Shown here: positions 51,660-63,690 of the stretch, piece after piece
Position numbering within the stretch: position 1 is the stretch's first letter
Layout of the letters: every line of letters starts with the position of its first letter
Assembly (NCBI GenBank): GCA_025642065.1
Contig: JAODUP010000421.1
Coordinates: 62,501 to 126,500 of the forward strand
Source of the DNA: Paralvinella palmiformis
Lineage: Eukaryota; Annelida; Polychaeta; Terebellida; Alvinellidae
Direction: 5' to 3'
DNA length: 64,000 nt
Translations under genes and position numbers: made by a program
The notes under the pieces: model-generated
What the model saw: only the letters and a program-made list of their open reading frames with translations
Database searches by the model: none
Told to the model about the DNA's origin: nothing

Positions 51660-53588
51660 CTATATGACCTAAAACAATTACACAAGATTCGTAATATGAT
51701 ATAGTTCAATATATTTTTTCTATCCTTGTTCGAGTTTGAATTAACTGGCCAATGTTTATTAGAGGGATGGTGACATCTCATTGGCGTATACATCGTTCAG
51801 GTGTAAGTCATAGCAAACAGTTCTGTCTTCCGGGTGGAGGAGCAGGATGGAAGTTGGACGGTACATCCTCAGTTTTAGCCAACTTTGATCTTCTAGGTCG
51901 TGGTAATGAGGTTTTTCTCGTCAATAACAGATGTCGGTTCTCTTTCACGGACAAGCTGCTGCCAGAACAGGAACGTTCCCCGAGTGTTAATAAGATACGA
52001 CGTTCTTCATTCACGGCTTGTTTATTGCATTAATATATTTAATAATGGCATTAGCGGTAATAACCTCCTCGAGCAATATAACCTCTTTGATGTATGCCCC
52101 ATTGCGCTGTGTGTATAGTAAAACAAATAGACAATTCCAAGAACCACAAGAAGCGCTGATTAGGCTTCCGTATGAGAAAGCCGTAAAATGCCATGGCATT
52201 AAGAAATAAGCACGAATAACTGATTGGTGGAATTTTTATCTGTATTTAAGAATATCATACAGACAAGATATATAATAAGTTGAAACTGTTAATTGGTCTA
52301 CTCTTCTTGGTAGATAATGCACAATACGAAGAAGTTAATCGAATTGCCCGAGCTCGTATTATTCTTATATTGAATGTTATTACTCATACGCGTCCACCTG
52401 CAAATGTTCGATGCGCACTTGTTCGGGTGCACCTGCAAATAACTTGGCCCAATTTGCAAGTGACTAACGTCGTGATAAATGCGCTGGATACTAAACGTGA
52501 CAAGACGAACTATTCCCCGCTCGTAATGTCACAGATAGAAGATCGTAATGTCACGATGCCGTGGTCGTGCAGTCACTCATTTACGGATAATAACGGCAAC
52601 AGCAGCAGCAACAAAAATCGAAAGAAAGAAAATACGGGTTAATGTCAACCATCTCCAACAGAAGCCTACTTCGATTTCTCTACTTTCGTACGTGATAACA
52701 AGCGACACCTTTCGGCGAGGATATCCATACAAATAGCTAATTTTCATAGGACATCATCCAATCAGTATTCACCCGTCGCGTCACGTGTTCTGCGCAAGCG
52801 CGAAGTCGCCACCTACAGGCGTTCTTCTCTTTGGCTGAAAACTGGAGTCAACGCGACTCTTTTTATAGCAACCTTCTACGTCGTTTGTGTTACGGTGGCA
52901 TTTTAGCCAGTTATATATGTGTGTATATGCGATAAGAAAGAAATTCAGGTAAAATCTTGACCTATTTATACGGTACGAGTATAAAGGAATAGATTGTGTT
53001 GTTGATCGTGTATTCTAAACAGTGCTTTGATATAAAAGTTTATTTTAATATGGGTTATATGCTTTCGGTTCTGTTTTTACACAAATAACTCCATATAAAT
53101 TCGTTGTTAACTTACGATAGCTATAATTGTTATTGAAACAAATCGGTGTTGTTGTTGTTATTGTTGTTGTTATTTTTCCTCCTCTTTAAAAGTAACCAAT
53201 ATTTTATTTAGTCGTATACAACTGAATACAACAAATGTTGTTAATTTGCATTATGACCACATCTAAATGCATAACCAAACGCATATAACGACTTAAATTG
53301 CGGTCAATCTCGACCAGATCTCTGGAACAAATCTATCAACCGAATGGGACATAGATCTGTATCTATTTTATAGAAAGCTGTAATTAAATCTATTTTATTA
53401 AGTGTAGGGCAAAGTCCTGATGACTTGGGATACTGTTCGACTAATTGGGGATTTGCAGGAACCGGCTCGATCTACCCGGCTTCGATCAATACCAGAATAA
53501 ATACTTCCTTAGCTTTAAATATAAAACGTTAAAAGGATGTTGGCAGTAAGAATACATTTAGTTAATTAATGAACTTACGCCATAGGAT
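51655..53588. other. Intergenic, with a second promoter-like patch
   Basis: Microsatellite-poor. At 52740-52880 there is a CpG-rich patch with a CCAAT motif (catccaatcag), an E-box (tcacgtgt) and an NRF1-like site (tgcgcaagcgcg), followed by a possible splice donor (attcag|gtaaaa, about 52947). No downstream coding exon is recognised. Frames at 51752-52033 and 52280-52642 are unassigned. Confidence 0.35.
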
Positions 53589-53611
53589 ATATATATATAT
53601 ATATATATATT
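53589..53611. repeat. (TA)n microsatellite
   Basis: About 11 TA units. Confidence 0.85.
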
Positions 53612-53716
53612 TAAAGAGAGAGAGATTTCAACTTCAATGTCCCAAAGAAATATTTTTCAGCGTATATAATTGTGGTAGAGCTCGTACGACTAGATTCAAA
53701 CACCATCTGTGTCAGT

Positions 53717-53828
53717 ACTGTAGTATATAGTATCATAACACCAGTTACAACATATATCAGTGTCGGCATACCTCATCACCGTCAGTACTGATATATGGTG
53801 TCATTACATAAGTTACTATTAGATAAGT
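53717..53828 (+). repeat. Orphan minisatellite units
   Basis: One good and one diverged copy of the 68-bp unit that forms the array at 54392-54845 (shared: ataacaccagttacaacata, tcagtgtcgg, catcaccgtca). Separated from that array by the LINE fragment. Confidence 0.85.
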
Positions 53829-54391
53829 TACACCAGTGAAACTGGTGTATTTTGCATATTATGTAATATAGATTTAATTTATATTAATATAAATTGTTTA
53901 TATTTAGTTATTTTGCATTTCTTGTATTTTCTTTTTAACTGCTCATTTGACGCCCTATATTATCGCCCGCTCCAGTGTTTCCCATAAGAACTCGGTTTTT
54001 GCTTGTGTATGTTTTGTTTTATTTATTTTTCTTAATTTTTCACTTATTTTATTTCTATAATTATAATGAATTATACTAGAAGTCAGTTGCTAGCATTACG
54101 ACCCTATGGTGGTAATACCATTTGTTTAGCGATGCGCCCACGTAGTGGAAAACATCCAAAGCAGATTGGGTCTGATGCCAGTAATTTGAGCACTGTGCCA
54201 ATAACACCATATAATGGCACAGCTGTTCAAAATGTAAGTATTGGTCTTATTAACTGTCAGTCGATCTGTAATAAATCTGATGAAATATCTGATGTTGTTA
54301 AGGATATGGATCTTGATGCTCTTGTCATTACAGAGACTTGGCTGACTGGTAATGTTTCAGACCAGAAAATTGTTGGTGATGTGACTCCAGC
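53829..54391 (+). pseudogene. LINE 5' end: endonuclease domain fragment
   Basis: An ATG-initiated frame at 54066 runs into IGLINCQSICNKSDEI, then DLDALVITETWL, the start of the apurinic-type endonuclease (EEP) domain of CR1/Jockey-group non-LTR retrotransposons. It keeps the metal-binding Glu of the TETWL motif and the Asn near the start. After about 165 bp of homology (to VTPAG) it runs straight into the minisatellite, so the rest of the endonuclease and the whole reverse transcriptase are missing. The upstream AT-rich part may be its 5' UTR. Confidence 0.75.
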
Positions 54392-54845
54392 TGGTATAGG
54401 GTGTCATAACACCAGCTACAACATATATCAGTGTCGGTATACGTAATCATCGTCACCACTGGTATAGGGTCTCATAACACCAGTCACAACATATATCAGT
54501 GTCGATATACGTCATCACCGTCACTACATGTATAGGGTGTCATAACACCAGTTACAACATATATCAGTGTCGGTATACGTAATCATCGTCACTACAGGTA
54601 TAGGGTGTCATAACACCATTTACAGCATATATCAGTGTCGGTATACGCAATCATCGTCACCACTGGTATAGGTCTCATAACACCAGTCACAACATATATC
54701 AGTGTCGATATACGTCATCACCGTCACTACATGTATAGGATGTCATAACACCAGTTACAACATATACCAGTGTCGGTATACGTCATCACCGTCACTACAG
54801 GTATAGGGTGTCATAACACCAGTCACAACATGTATCAGTGTCTAC
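54392..54845 (+). repeat. 68-bp minisatellite
   Basis: About 6.7 tandem copies beginning ggtatagggtgtcataacac. Units differ at a few positions and alternate loosely between two variants (gtgtcataacaccagttac versus gtctcataacaccagtcac), suggesting a two-unit higher-order pattern. Confidence 0.92.
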
Positions 54846-55671
54846 ACGTCTTATATAGGTCGTACGAGCGAGTCTCAGGATATCCATCAGCGTCTCATGG
54901 CTAACTAACTTTCTTAATTGACAATCCATTCAAGAAGACTGGTCACATTACAGTAAATTGACAAAACTCTCTAAGTGAGGATGATGCCATGACATAAGGA
55001 CAGCCAAGAGAAAGGCCATTGGCGAGAGGGTCAAAAGGTCAAGTCATACAGGTACACGTAGTGGCCATTGTACGAACCCTGGGAACGAACGGAACGGCAG
55101 AGTCACGTCCGTTGGCTAACGTGATCCGGGAGAAACGGCGCGTCCGGCTAAAACGTCCTTGACATTTATGTCTTCAAGGTCAATTCGTTTAGATACAGAT
55201 TGTGTTCGTGACACTATGCGGTGGTGCTCTGTCAGTAGAAAGTGACAAAAAGACATGGAAGTGTCGGCAAATAGGCCTTCATCTTGTAAATAAAACACTG
55301 GATGTTGTGAGGAAATGCTGTTTATCGGGTATGATTACAGAAGGTGCCAAGAATATATATATATATATATGGAAATTGTAGCGAAACATGTTAAACTACC
55401 ATTGTGTCCACTAAAATGTGGCGACCAATATACGCGTAGGTGGATCGAGAGAATCCATCATGATCCAACGATTAACCTCTGTACGTGTGTCTGTCTGTCT
55501 CTCTGTCTCTTGCTGTGCGTGTCTCTCTCTCTGCGTGCGCGTGTGTGTTATAATGAAAAATAAGACGGTGACATAGGTGTTATGTTTTTATTCAAAAGAC
55601 AATTAATTAGCACTCGATATTAATTACTGAGACATTTAATCATAGATATAATTAACAAATATTCAATGTGT
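54846..55671. other. Intergenic, nothing recognised
   Basis: Moderately GC-rich with few repeats (a short TA run at about 55353-55370 and CT/GT bits at 55490-55550). No gene recognised. Confidence 0.45.
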
Positions 55672-55830
55672 GGGCCCCTCCTTGGTCTAACTGGTAGCGC
55701 ATTGTATCACAGATATCTACCATCTGAGTTCGAATCTCGGCATGGACATATCTGAAGGGTGTTTCATATTTGACTTCGCTTCAGTACTTTAGGAGGTCGC
55801 TCGGCCCATTTAAACAAACCAAAAAGAGAC
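55672..55830 (+). mobile_element. Family A SINE
   Basis: Head cccctccttggtctaactgg (A box), B box gagttcgaatctcggca, body ctgaagggtgtttc and gaggtcgctcggcccattta. The tail is lost or replaced. Confidence 0.85.
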
Positions 55831-57896
55831 AAATATCAGTCAATATACTATAACAATAAATATTAATAAATCGATGCTTGTATAAATGTGACGAAGTAAA
55901 CACTCGACTCAACAATGATGAAGGGTTTCACAAGTCCCCCACATACGAGTAATAGTTTATTTGGTTTCCCCTCATTGTTGCTTATTTTGTTAAATATTTA
56001 TTCACGTTGACGATTTTAGGCAAAAATTATATATATATATATGTTTGTGTGTGTGTGTGTGTGTGTAATCTGGTTTAACTGGATTACAGTACTAGACATG
56101 ACATCTTCCAACATCAAGAATATCTCATACAGGAAAAACAGAAATCGCGAAAAATACAAAACACACACCACACTAGGTCCAGTTTATGATATATGTAGTC
56201 AGTGGCATCACCTGCCGATGCTATCAATATAACTGAACACGAATTTTTCTCTTGATTAAACATGAAAATGGAACTCCAGATATAATTTATCAACCTTCAC
56301 TTTCAGTGCCAGTGGTGAATTTCATATAATAAATAACCGCAGTTATGACATTTCAACCTTTTCGCTGACAAACTGTGATAAAATTATATAACAATCGTTA
56401 TCACTATGTACACGTACATGTGTATATTTCAGTCTCATTATGTTCAATCACACATGTTCTCTTTTTTAATGATTGAATTATTAGAATTGTAACATTGGGC
56501 ACATTGAACTTCGTGATGGCATTCGTGCAAGAAATGTTTTCATTTCATATCTATGCCTGATTAAATATGATTGCCAATCTTAAGCCTAACTGAAATACCG
56601 AATTAGCACTCTCATGTGTAAGTATATGAGTTGAAAAGGAATATTCTCGTTGATGTCATATGTACATGTCTATAGTTGCTAGATAAAATTAATGCCCCAA
56701 CACTTTATAGCTGCTACCTATCGTTGATCGTGATGCCATTCTGCTTGAAATATGTTTATTTATTGATTCTTGCAATATATTGAGTATATATATATATATA
56801 TATATATATAATAGCAAACTGCTTTGACTTAAGATCGATTATTATAATGGCTAATACATTAATACAATATAATACAAAAATGTCTAGGGTATTTCCTAGT
56901 TTTAGAGAGCGTGATTTGAAAATGTTAAGTTATGAATGTTTCTTTGTTTTATGTTGCTAACAGATACATAACTTGTTCAATGTATAATTAAAAATATATG
57001 TTATTTTAATAACTCCGATATAGTGACAACAGTTTCTTCTTCTTAATGTGTGTGTGTGTGTGTGCAAACTATCATTGCCATGCAGAAAGTAGCACAAAAT
57101 AACCAAAGACGACACTAATCTGAAATGTGTATTATAAACTGTGGTTCATTTAAAAATTATCATAGAAATAATATTAAAAAATAATAATCTTAGTATAACA
57201 ATGATGATGAACTAAATTGAAAAATATCAAAATATCAATACTGATGTCACTGTAGACATTAACTGTAGACATTAGCGCGCGCGCACACATACACACGTTT
57301 TCTAACCCGAGGTTCCTGGTTAGAGACAGCAACACATAGTCATTGATACAATTCTCATATTTTGTGACATCTTTCGATCATCAAAGTGAGGAGTAATAAT
57401 AGATAGGAACCAGAACTTTCAGTAAAATATTCATGACAAATTTAATTAATTAATTTTGCCCCAAGTTTACACTTAACATTCGATGCAGTTATGTTTACAT
57501 TTCATCCTGCGACAGACAGTCAATTATAATTTGTAGGAGTTGGATCATCCTAGTATGCCAAGACCATGGCTTGAACATTATGCAAAACTAATATATTCAT
57601 GAGTGATTACTGGACACACCATGTTTGCTAAGACGCCTTGATGAGCTATGTGTTTAAAATATGATAGACAGGCTATTAAAGACATATTTGTGAGGAGAAA
57701 ACAAAAACATATTGGAATGTTCATAACTTGTAATAATCCTTCTATGTTTTGGTAAATATGAAGCTATGAAAATCAAATAGGACACACACATACACACACA
57801 CAAACAATGCTATCCTTACAGAGTTATATCACATTGGTGCCACCCTTAACTAGAAGCTGTTCTGGGCCAAGAAAAGTCTATTAAAATTAACTTGAA
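55831..57896. other. Intergenic between the SINE and the sphingosine kinase 3' end
   Basis: (TA)n(GT)n at 56029-56067, (TA)n at 56786-56811, GT at 57047-57064. Otherwise plain AT-rich. A minus-strand AATAAA (plus tttatt at 56755-56760) could be an alternative more distal polyadenylation signal of the kinase gene. Confidence 0.45.
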
Positions 57897-60850
57897 TTTA
57901 TTCATTAATCACTACTTGTAAATTGTAGGTTAACTTATGTCACCAAATATTTAGTGTGCTTCATGGTTAAATAACAAACAGGAAAATATCCACTGATTGT
58001 CCAGTAGGTAATGGCCAGAGAAAATCTCAGATAACCAAAAAAACCTTGGTAATATTAACATAGCTGAGGATCTATATTATCAAGTTTATATAGCGGTGTA
58101 ATGGACAAAATGAAATAAATCTGTGAGGTAGCCCACAAGCCTACAAAGTATCATTAATGTTCATAATGATAAAACTATCAAAGAGACTTTGCGCTAAATC
58201 GCTTTTAGAAAAGGGTGACATACCAAATGTAGCATATAACAATCACCATTATCAAGATCACAATTATCCTGATGATGCATCAAATTATCTATTAGCTTCT
58301 CTGTCTAAATGAGCCTTTATCCTTTGTTTGTTTCCTATCGAACAGTTTCAAAAACTGAGTAATCATCTTCACATCATACACACTGACAGGTGTCCTATAT
58401 TTTGTGGATCTATCACAGATATGTAAGATTACATCTATTTAAGTAAACAATACCCTTCACAGATCTACAACTAATTTTACACACATTTGCGCTGATCAAA
58501 TCTTACACCAAATTCTACACCAACAGAAATTATGGGATGATTATTTTTTTGAGTAATTTTTCACACGAGTGTCACACACCTGCTATTAAACAATTATTGT
58601 ACACAACATAGGATAGCAAAATAAAAACAACTTACAAAGGTACAATCATTGTGCGCCAGAAACCTGTTAGTTTAAACCACTGCACACAAAGGAACTATTC
58701 CATATACTAAAAAAGATATTTTACACAAACTTAATTTTTTGTTAGGTAAATATTTTGCTCAACTAAATAACGTGGTGCAAGAAAAAATCAGATGAAAAGA
58801 ATAAGTGAAACTGTGACAACAATACAGCTTTAACTTTCCATGAAACTAATGTGTATATTGATGACAGACTTAGAATAACACGTAACTTTCACATTCACTA
58901 CAGTAGTAATAGTCCAAGAAAAGTAAACATGCTCAAAGCAAACGAATATCACAATTTTTAAGAAATGTAAGAGCCATATAAAATGTTAAATATGACTAGC
59001 AAAAGCAGGTAAGCAGGAGTTACATGGAATCACCAAAACAATGGCTTTCAGAGCTTCTGGTGTCAAACGGATGTGCAGAAGAACCATATCTATGAACAAT
59101 TAATTATGTGGAATGATACAGATCACTTTGTATATTGAATAGAAATATTTGTTTGTTTTACAAAAATGAGAAAACTATCTACACAAATGAAATCCACACA
59201 TCTGGATTTATGCTCCAATATTTCACAATTTAATTAATAAGTAGTTAACTTGAGCAATATGTAACAAACATGCTGTTCAAATACATTGGCAAAACTATAC
59301 ATTGAAAGATGGCTGTAGTAATAACGATAGAAAAAATACTATTTGGTCAATACACGACATATTCATTACCTATAATCTCATTAAGAGTAGTTTACCGACT
59401 CATTCAAACTTGTCAAATTGTGCAATATAGTTATAAAGATATCAGACATGGAGTCAACATCAATCATCATACATATCCTTGTATCATATTTAGATAGAAC
59501 CCTCATCATGATAAACATGTTCAAAGAGCCAAAGCATTATCGGTGATCTAAATATGATCATGAATTATTACAGGACTAGGGAACCAAGATAAACATGTAA
59601 GAAGACAAGCTTCTCATTTTGTAATTAAAACATCTCCAACACAGTTACAAACCATCACTGGCAAGAAGGTAACCTAAATATCTGCACTAAGATGAAAGAT
59701 GAATTAGCACACATCTTTGTAAAAGATAAGACTTTTCTACTCAAACAAATGTTCATGATAAACTACCTCTAGCTTCTTTCATTGTTAAATATTATTTGTG
59801 ATTATATAAAGGTATTCAGACCTCATTGAATGCCACGCCATCTGGTTATATTCAGTGTCCATCCACTATAAATGCTTGTCAGTGTCCTGCATAACCCAAG
59901 TGCTAAAATCAAGTTTAACAAAAACTAACAGTAATTTTTAGTTCTCAAATTCATGTGCAGTGGTGGCTGCTAATACTGAACACACACACACACAAATAAC
60001 ACACTAATGACATCTATTATATGTCAAACAAATCCATAGTGAATAATGACTACATGATTAAATATACAAATCACAATAATACATTAGTGTCACATATCAG
60101 CTGTACTGTGATGCTTATAATACAATCAACAACACATCAAGTGTTATAGTTTTATAGCTTTGCCCACAGTTCAAATTCAGCATTGCCAATCTAAGTATCC
60201 TACACCATAGTTAGGGCTAACAGCATAATGATTTGTATTTAATCCCTCCTTGTATTAACTTGTGATATTTGGGATCATTTTCAACTCCACCGGTATACAA
60301 TGTTTCCATTTACCATTTACAATCTACAATAATTCTCAAGTGTCCAAATAAGTACTGATAAGCTTCTGGTTCAACATAATTCCACTAGTCACCTTGTTGG
60401 CTACCTAATACTTTGAGAGAAAATAAAAGACTAGAAGATAGTAGTTGGGATAGAGCTAAGTTTCCTTAATGTTTCTTCTATATCACCTTCCCACTGATGT
60501 ACCACAATGAAACATCTGTGTGGAGTGGTGCAACTACAATTAATTATGGAGATTTAAAGAACATAAAACACACTGGATGGAGCACAAATCAGGAAAGACT
60601 GAACTACATCCTGCAAGCTTATGTTGTACCACATTAATATATGAATCACAGATATGTAAAAAATTCAAAATGAGTCATATTCAGCTGAACCATGCCAACA
60701 GGCACTTCCGTATGATCTGAGACTAACTACAGTCATGACAAATTTGATTAAACAATAATAAGAGTTATCAGGCAAGCAATCTCAGTATTGATATGCACAC
60801 ATAATGCAATGCCATCAAACGATGCATCGAATGTACATGTTTGAGGAAAG
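57897..60850 (-). other. Putative long 3' UTR of the sphingosine kinase gene
   Basis: Follows the stop codon on the minus strand. It is strikingly free of microsatellites and transposon fragments over ~3 kb. The first canonical minus-strand AATAAA downstream of the stop lies at 57902-57897. No reading frame of note. The extent is inferred, not seen: a shorter UTR using a variant signal is possible. Confidence 0.4.
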
Positions 60851-61620
60851 TTATTGTTGAGGAGCAGCAGATTGTTTCAGTGACATGATATTAACCAATG
60901 AGTGAAGTACCTGTCCCTGAATGGGGCCATACGGAATCCTCTCTCCGTCACATGTCATAATGCCATCCTTTTCCTGTGGTTCAAAGCGGAATGCTTTCAC
61001 CTTGATGATCTCTGCTTCGCCAGATGAGGCATGTTTTCCTTCCTGCATTGCTGTAAAAATCTGGATCAACTTCAGTCTGGATATGGCACCCTGAGCCAGG
61101 TTCAGATAGATTGCTCCATCATTCAGCTTGCTGCCTGATACTGCAATCATATCCTTGGCAAGATGGGACAAATAGATGGCAGCAACATTAACAAATTCGC
61201 CTTCTATTGTCACCCAGTCCGAGGGGACTGGTTTATCCAAAGGAACAAGGAGTGGGGTAGGTACACAGCTACCGGTGGCATGGATAACATCATCAGTAAT
61301 CTTCTCAATGTTACTGCCATTAGCATTCAGCCCATCATTCCCATTTAACTCCACCTTTTCTAAGCCATTTATTCTAGCAGAATTCTCTTGGACGTCTTGA
61401 AATGTGTTCTCATCTGATGATGGCGTGGTGCCATCTAAATTGGAGGATAGACACTGGGCATCAACTGGCTCTACTGTGGACTGGGATCGTGTTATACCAC
61501 TATCACCTGATGCAGTAACAGTGTGTACCACACTCTGAGATCTCTGCAAGCATCTCTCTGATGGGGGCATATAGTCCTCGAGCGGCAAAAATGAAATTCG
61601 ACCTCGATACCTCCTCAGAT
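60851..61620 (-). CDS. Sphingosine kinase, last coding exon (C-terminal part)
   Basis: Phosphorylates sphingosine to sphingosine-1-phosphate using ATP. The exon starts after a pyrimidine-rich acceptor (tttttttcttcag at 61633-61621), with two bases of a split codon, and encodes 255 residues to TAA. Residues 1-12 (LRRYRGRISFLP) match the conserved family segment just before the variable insert. Residues about 16-120 are a polar, Ser/Asn-rich linker like the one in SPHK2-type enzymes. Residues 126-236 are the conserved C-terminal lobe: PLDKPVPSDWVTIEGEF, SHLAKDM, LNDGAIYL and GIMTCDGERIPYGPIQGQ, the last being the conserved C5-type block with its Asp. The ATP-binding GG motif and substrate pocket residues must be on upstream exons beyond the window. 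The linker holds two RSQS motifs (residues 26-29 and 45-48), plausible phosphorylation/14-3-3 sites. Confidence 0.93.
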
Positions 61621-62784
61621 CTGAAGAAAAAAAGAAATACAAGTCTACAATTTTAGGTTTACTACATGGAAGCTTTTAATATATAGATGTAGTTTTTTTT
61701 GTGTGTGTGTGTGTAAATAATACAGAACAAAATCCATCGGTACCCTCTCATTATTTAGTCTAAATCACATCAGAAATCTAGCATTTTCTCATCCAATTTC
61801 AAGTTCTGGTAAAACAGTATATGTAATCCCACAATCATAGCAATAAACTGATGAAGAGTAGGTTTGTGCGTATTATTCTTAGGCTATCTGAAGCTTTCAA
61901 CAAAACCTGTTCTAAAGATCTTTCTATCGACACAAATATCAACATAGCAATCATCATATGCTTCTCAATTTGATGTTATATATGTATCAACCAGTATTTG
62001 AGTTAGGATCAGGAAACAAGTGTGTGTGTGCGAACTGAGAAATCTAGACATTCTTTTGAGCCCTAATAAAGCAACCTGCAGCCAGGACAGTCAAGGTATT
62101 CCATCTAGAAGTGTAAATATTTCAATACAATATCAGACTACCTAAGGCATAGAGAAAATTAGTTACATCACAAATAACTTTATTTCATGTTTTCATCAAA
62201 AAACAAGAGTACGGTTCAACAACCTAGAGATTATTAGGGACGTATAAAAAAAGTTTTAGTTGTAATTTATAACAGCTCATCAGGTATTTCATGAAAAATA
62301 TAACAAACAACAAATATGGTGCATTAATATATGCTGTGGATCACATTTTTAGAATAAACTGATTTGTTTGATATTTTTCTAAGAAAATTAATTACCCAAG
62401 GCAACATTATGAAAATTAGTGGCCCAGTTGAAATTGAATACTATACTGAGGAATAACTCCATTTATATTAGGGGAGCAGCTTTTATATAGCACAGCTGCT
62501 GGTGCATCAGATTGCAGATTTCCAGGCCATGAAATAAAATCCCATCTAATGATCCCCTACGAGTATGACTGTGGGATGTTTCAACCCTCAATCAATGGCT
62601 TTTGTCTGATTGTCTCACTACCCTAAAACATTTTCAGTCAGTTATATGTTTCAGACACCACCATAAATAAGGGAAACAATAAATACCCACTCTGCCATAT
62701 GCTTCAGACACCACTTGAGGCTAAACAAGACATTCAATAATTACATCATAGATCACTCTCATTCTGATGTGACTTTGTTCAAGG

Positions 62785-62955
62785 GATCTCAATACCCTAA
62801 CTGACAGCACAGTTGCTCACAGCACTTGAGTTCAAATCCAAGCTGGGCTATGTCTGAAGGGTGTTTCATTTTTCATATTAGATATGGAGGATACTTGGCC
62901 CATTTAGCTTACTCAGTGTCCAAATAACTGGCCACGAATCAACAACATTTATTCA
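62785..62955 (+). mobile_element. Family A SINE, diverged
   Basis: Head ctcaataccctaactgacag, B box gagttcaaatccaagctg, body gtctgaagggtgtttcattt, ggcccatttagctt, end ataactggccacgaatcaac. Inserted antisense in the kinase intron. Confidence 0.75.
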
Positions 62956-63131
62956 TGGTAAGATTCAACACTGGACTGAATTTGCCTGCTCTAAAATGAG
63001 CTGGGGTCTCCAAAATCCGATTTATTTTAATCACTAGTGCCAATAAATACATATCTTTTGGTATAAATACAGTTATGTAATTTTACCAGTCAGATACAAA
63101 TATTAAGCAATTGCAAATTTGTTAGTTTTGA

Positions 63132-63690
63132 ATGTAAATATCGTAGGTCCCAGCCATTAAGCCCACTCGGTTATTAAGCTGAGGTTGTTTTAAAACCTAA
63201 AATATCACAATTTATGGTAGTATCATCCATTAAGCTGACATAAAAATCTTAATTTTCCCTGTAGTATTTTTTAGATGATACCAAACGTTTTGAACACATG
63301 AACTAGCAAAGAAACATCATCAAACATCACGCTTGTGAACTTGAAAGTGAACCATGGGAACAGTGAAAAGTATTTAAAAGACAAGATTGTGTTGTGAAAC
63401 TAAGATAAAATGTCTGAAATAAATAATTTTATTTAAACTGAACTTTTTTGTTTTCAATAATCCTATATTATTACCACAACGAAAAACACACTCTTTTATG
63501 AAAACACCGCTAAACGAATGAGATGCGACACTTTTGGGTCTAGACGGCTGCTAATATACTGAAACTTCTCCGGATTAATGAATCTCTTGACACTGAAATA
63601 GCACCAGCCATTAAGCCGACCTCCAAAAATAAGGGTAATAGTATTGACACAAAGTATGAGCTTAATGGCTGGGATCTACGGTACTTGCAT
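63132..63690. mobile_element. Short TIR transposon (MITE-like), probably TA-inserting
   Basis: The left end (63132-63162) and the complement of the right end (63660-63690) match at about 27 of 31 bases, sharing cgtag-tcccagccattaagc. If the termini are set at (t/c)cgtag, both sides are flanked by TA, as for Tc1/mariner/pogo-type elements. Inner copies of agccattaagc and attaagctgac occur at 63171, 63229 and 63606. The interior (~500 bp) has no transposase, so it is nonautonomous. Confidence 0.75.

Noticed and set aside
52280..52642. 120-codon plus frame
   Set aside because: No ATG at its start and no recognisable motif; kept only as part of the intergenic description.
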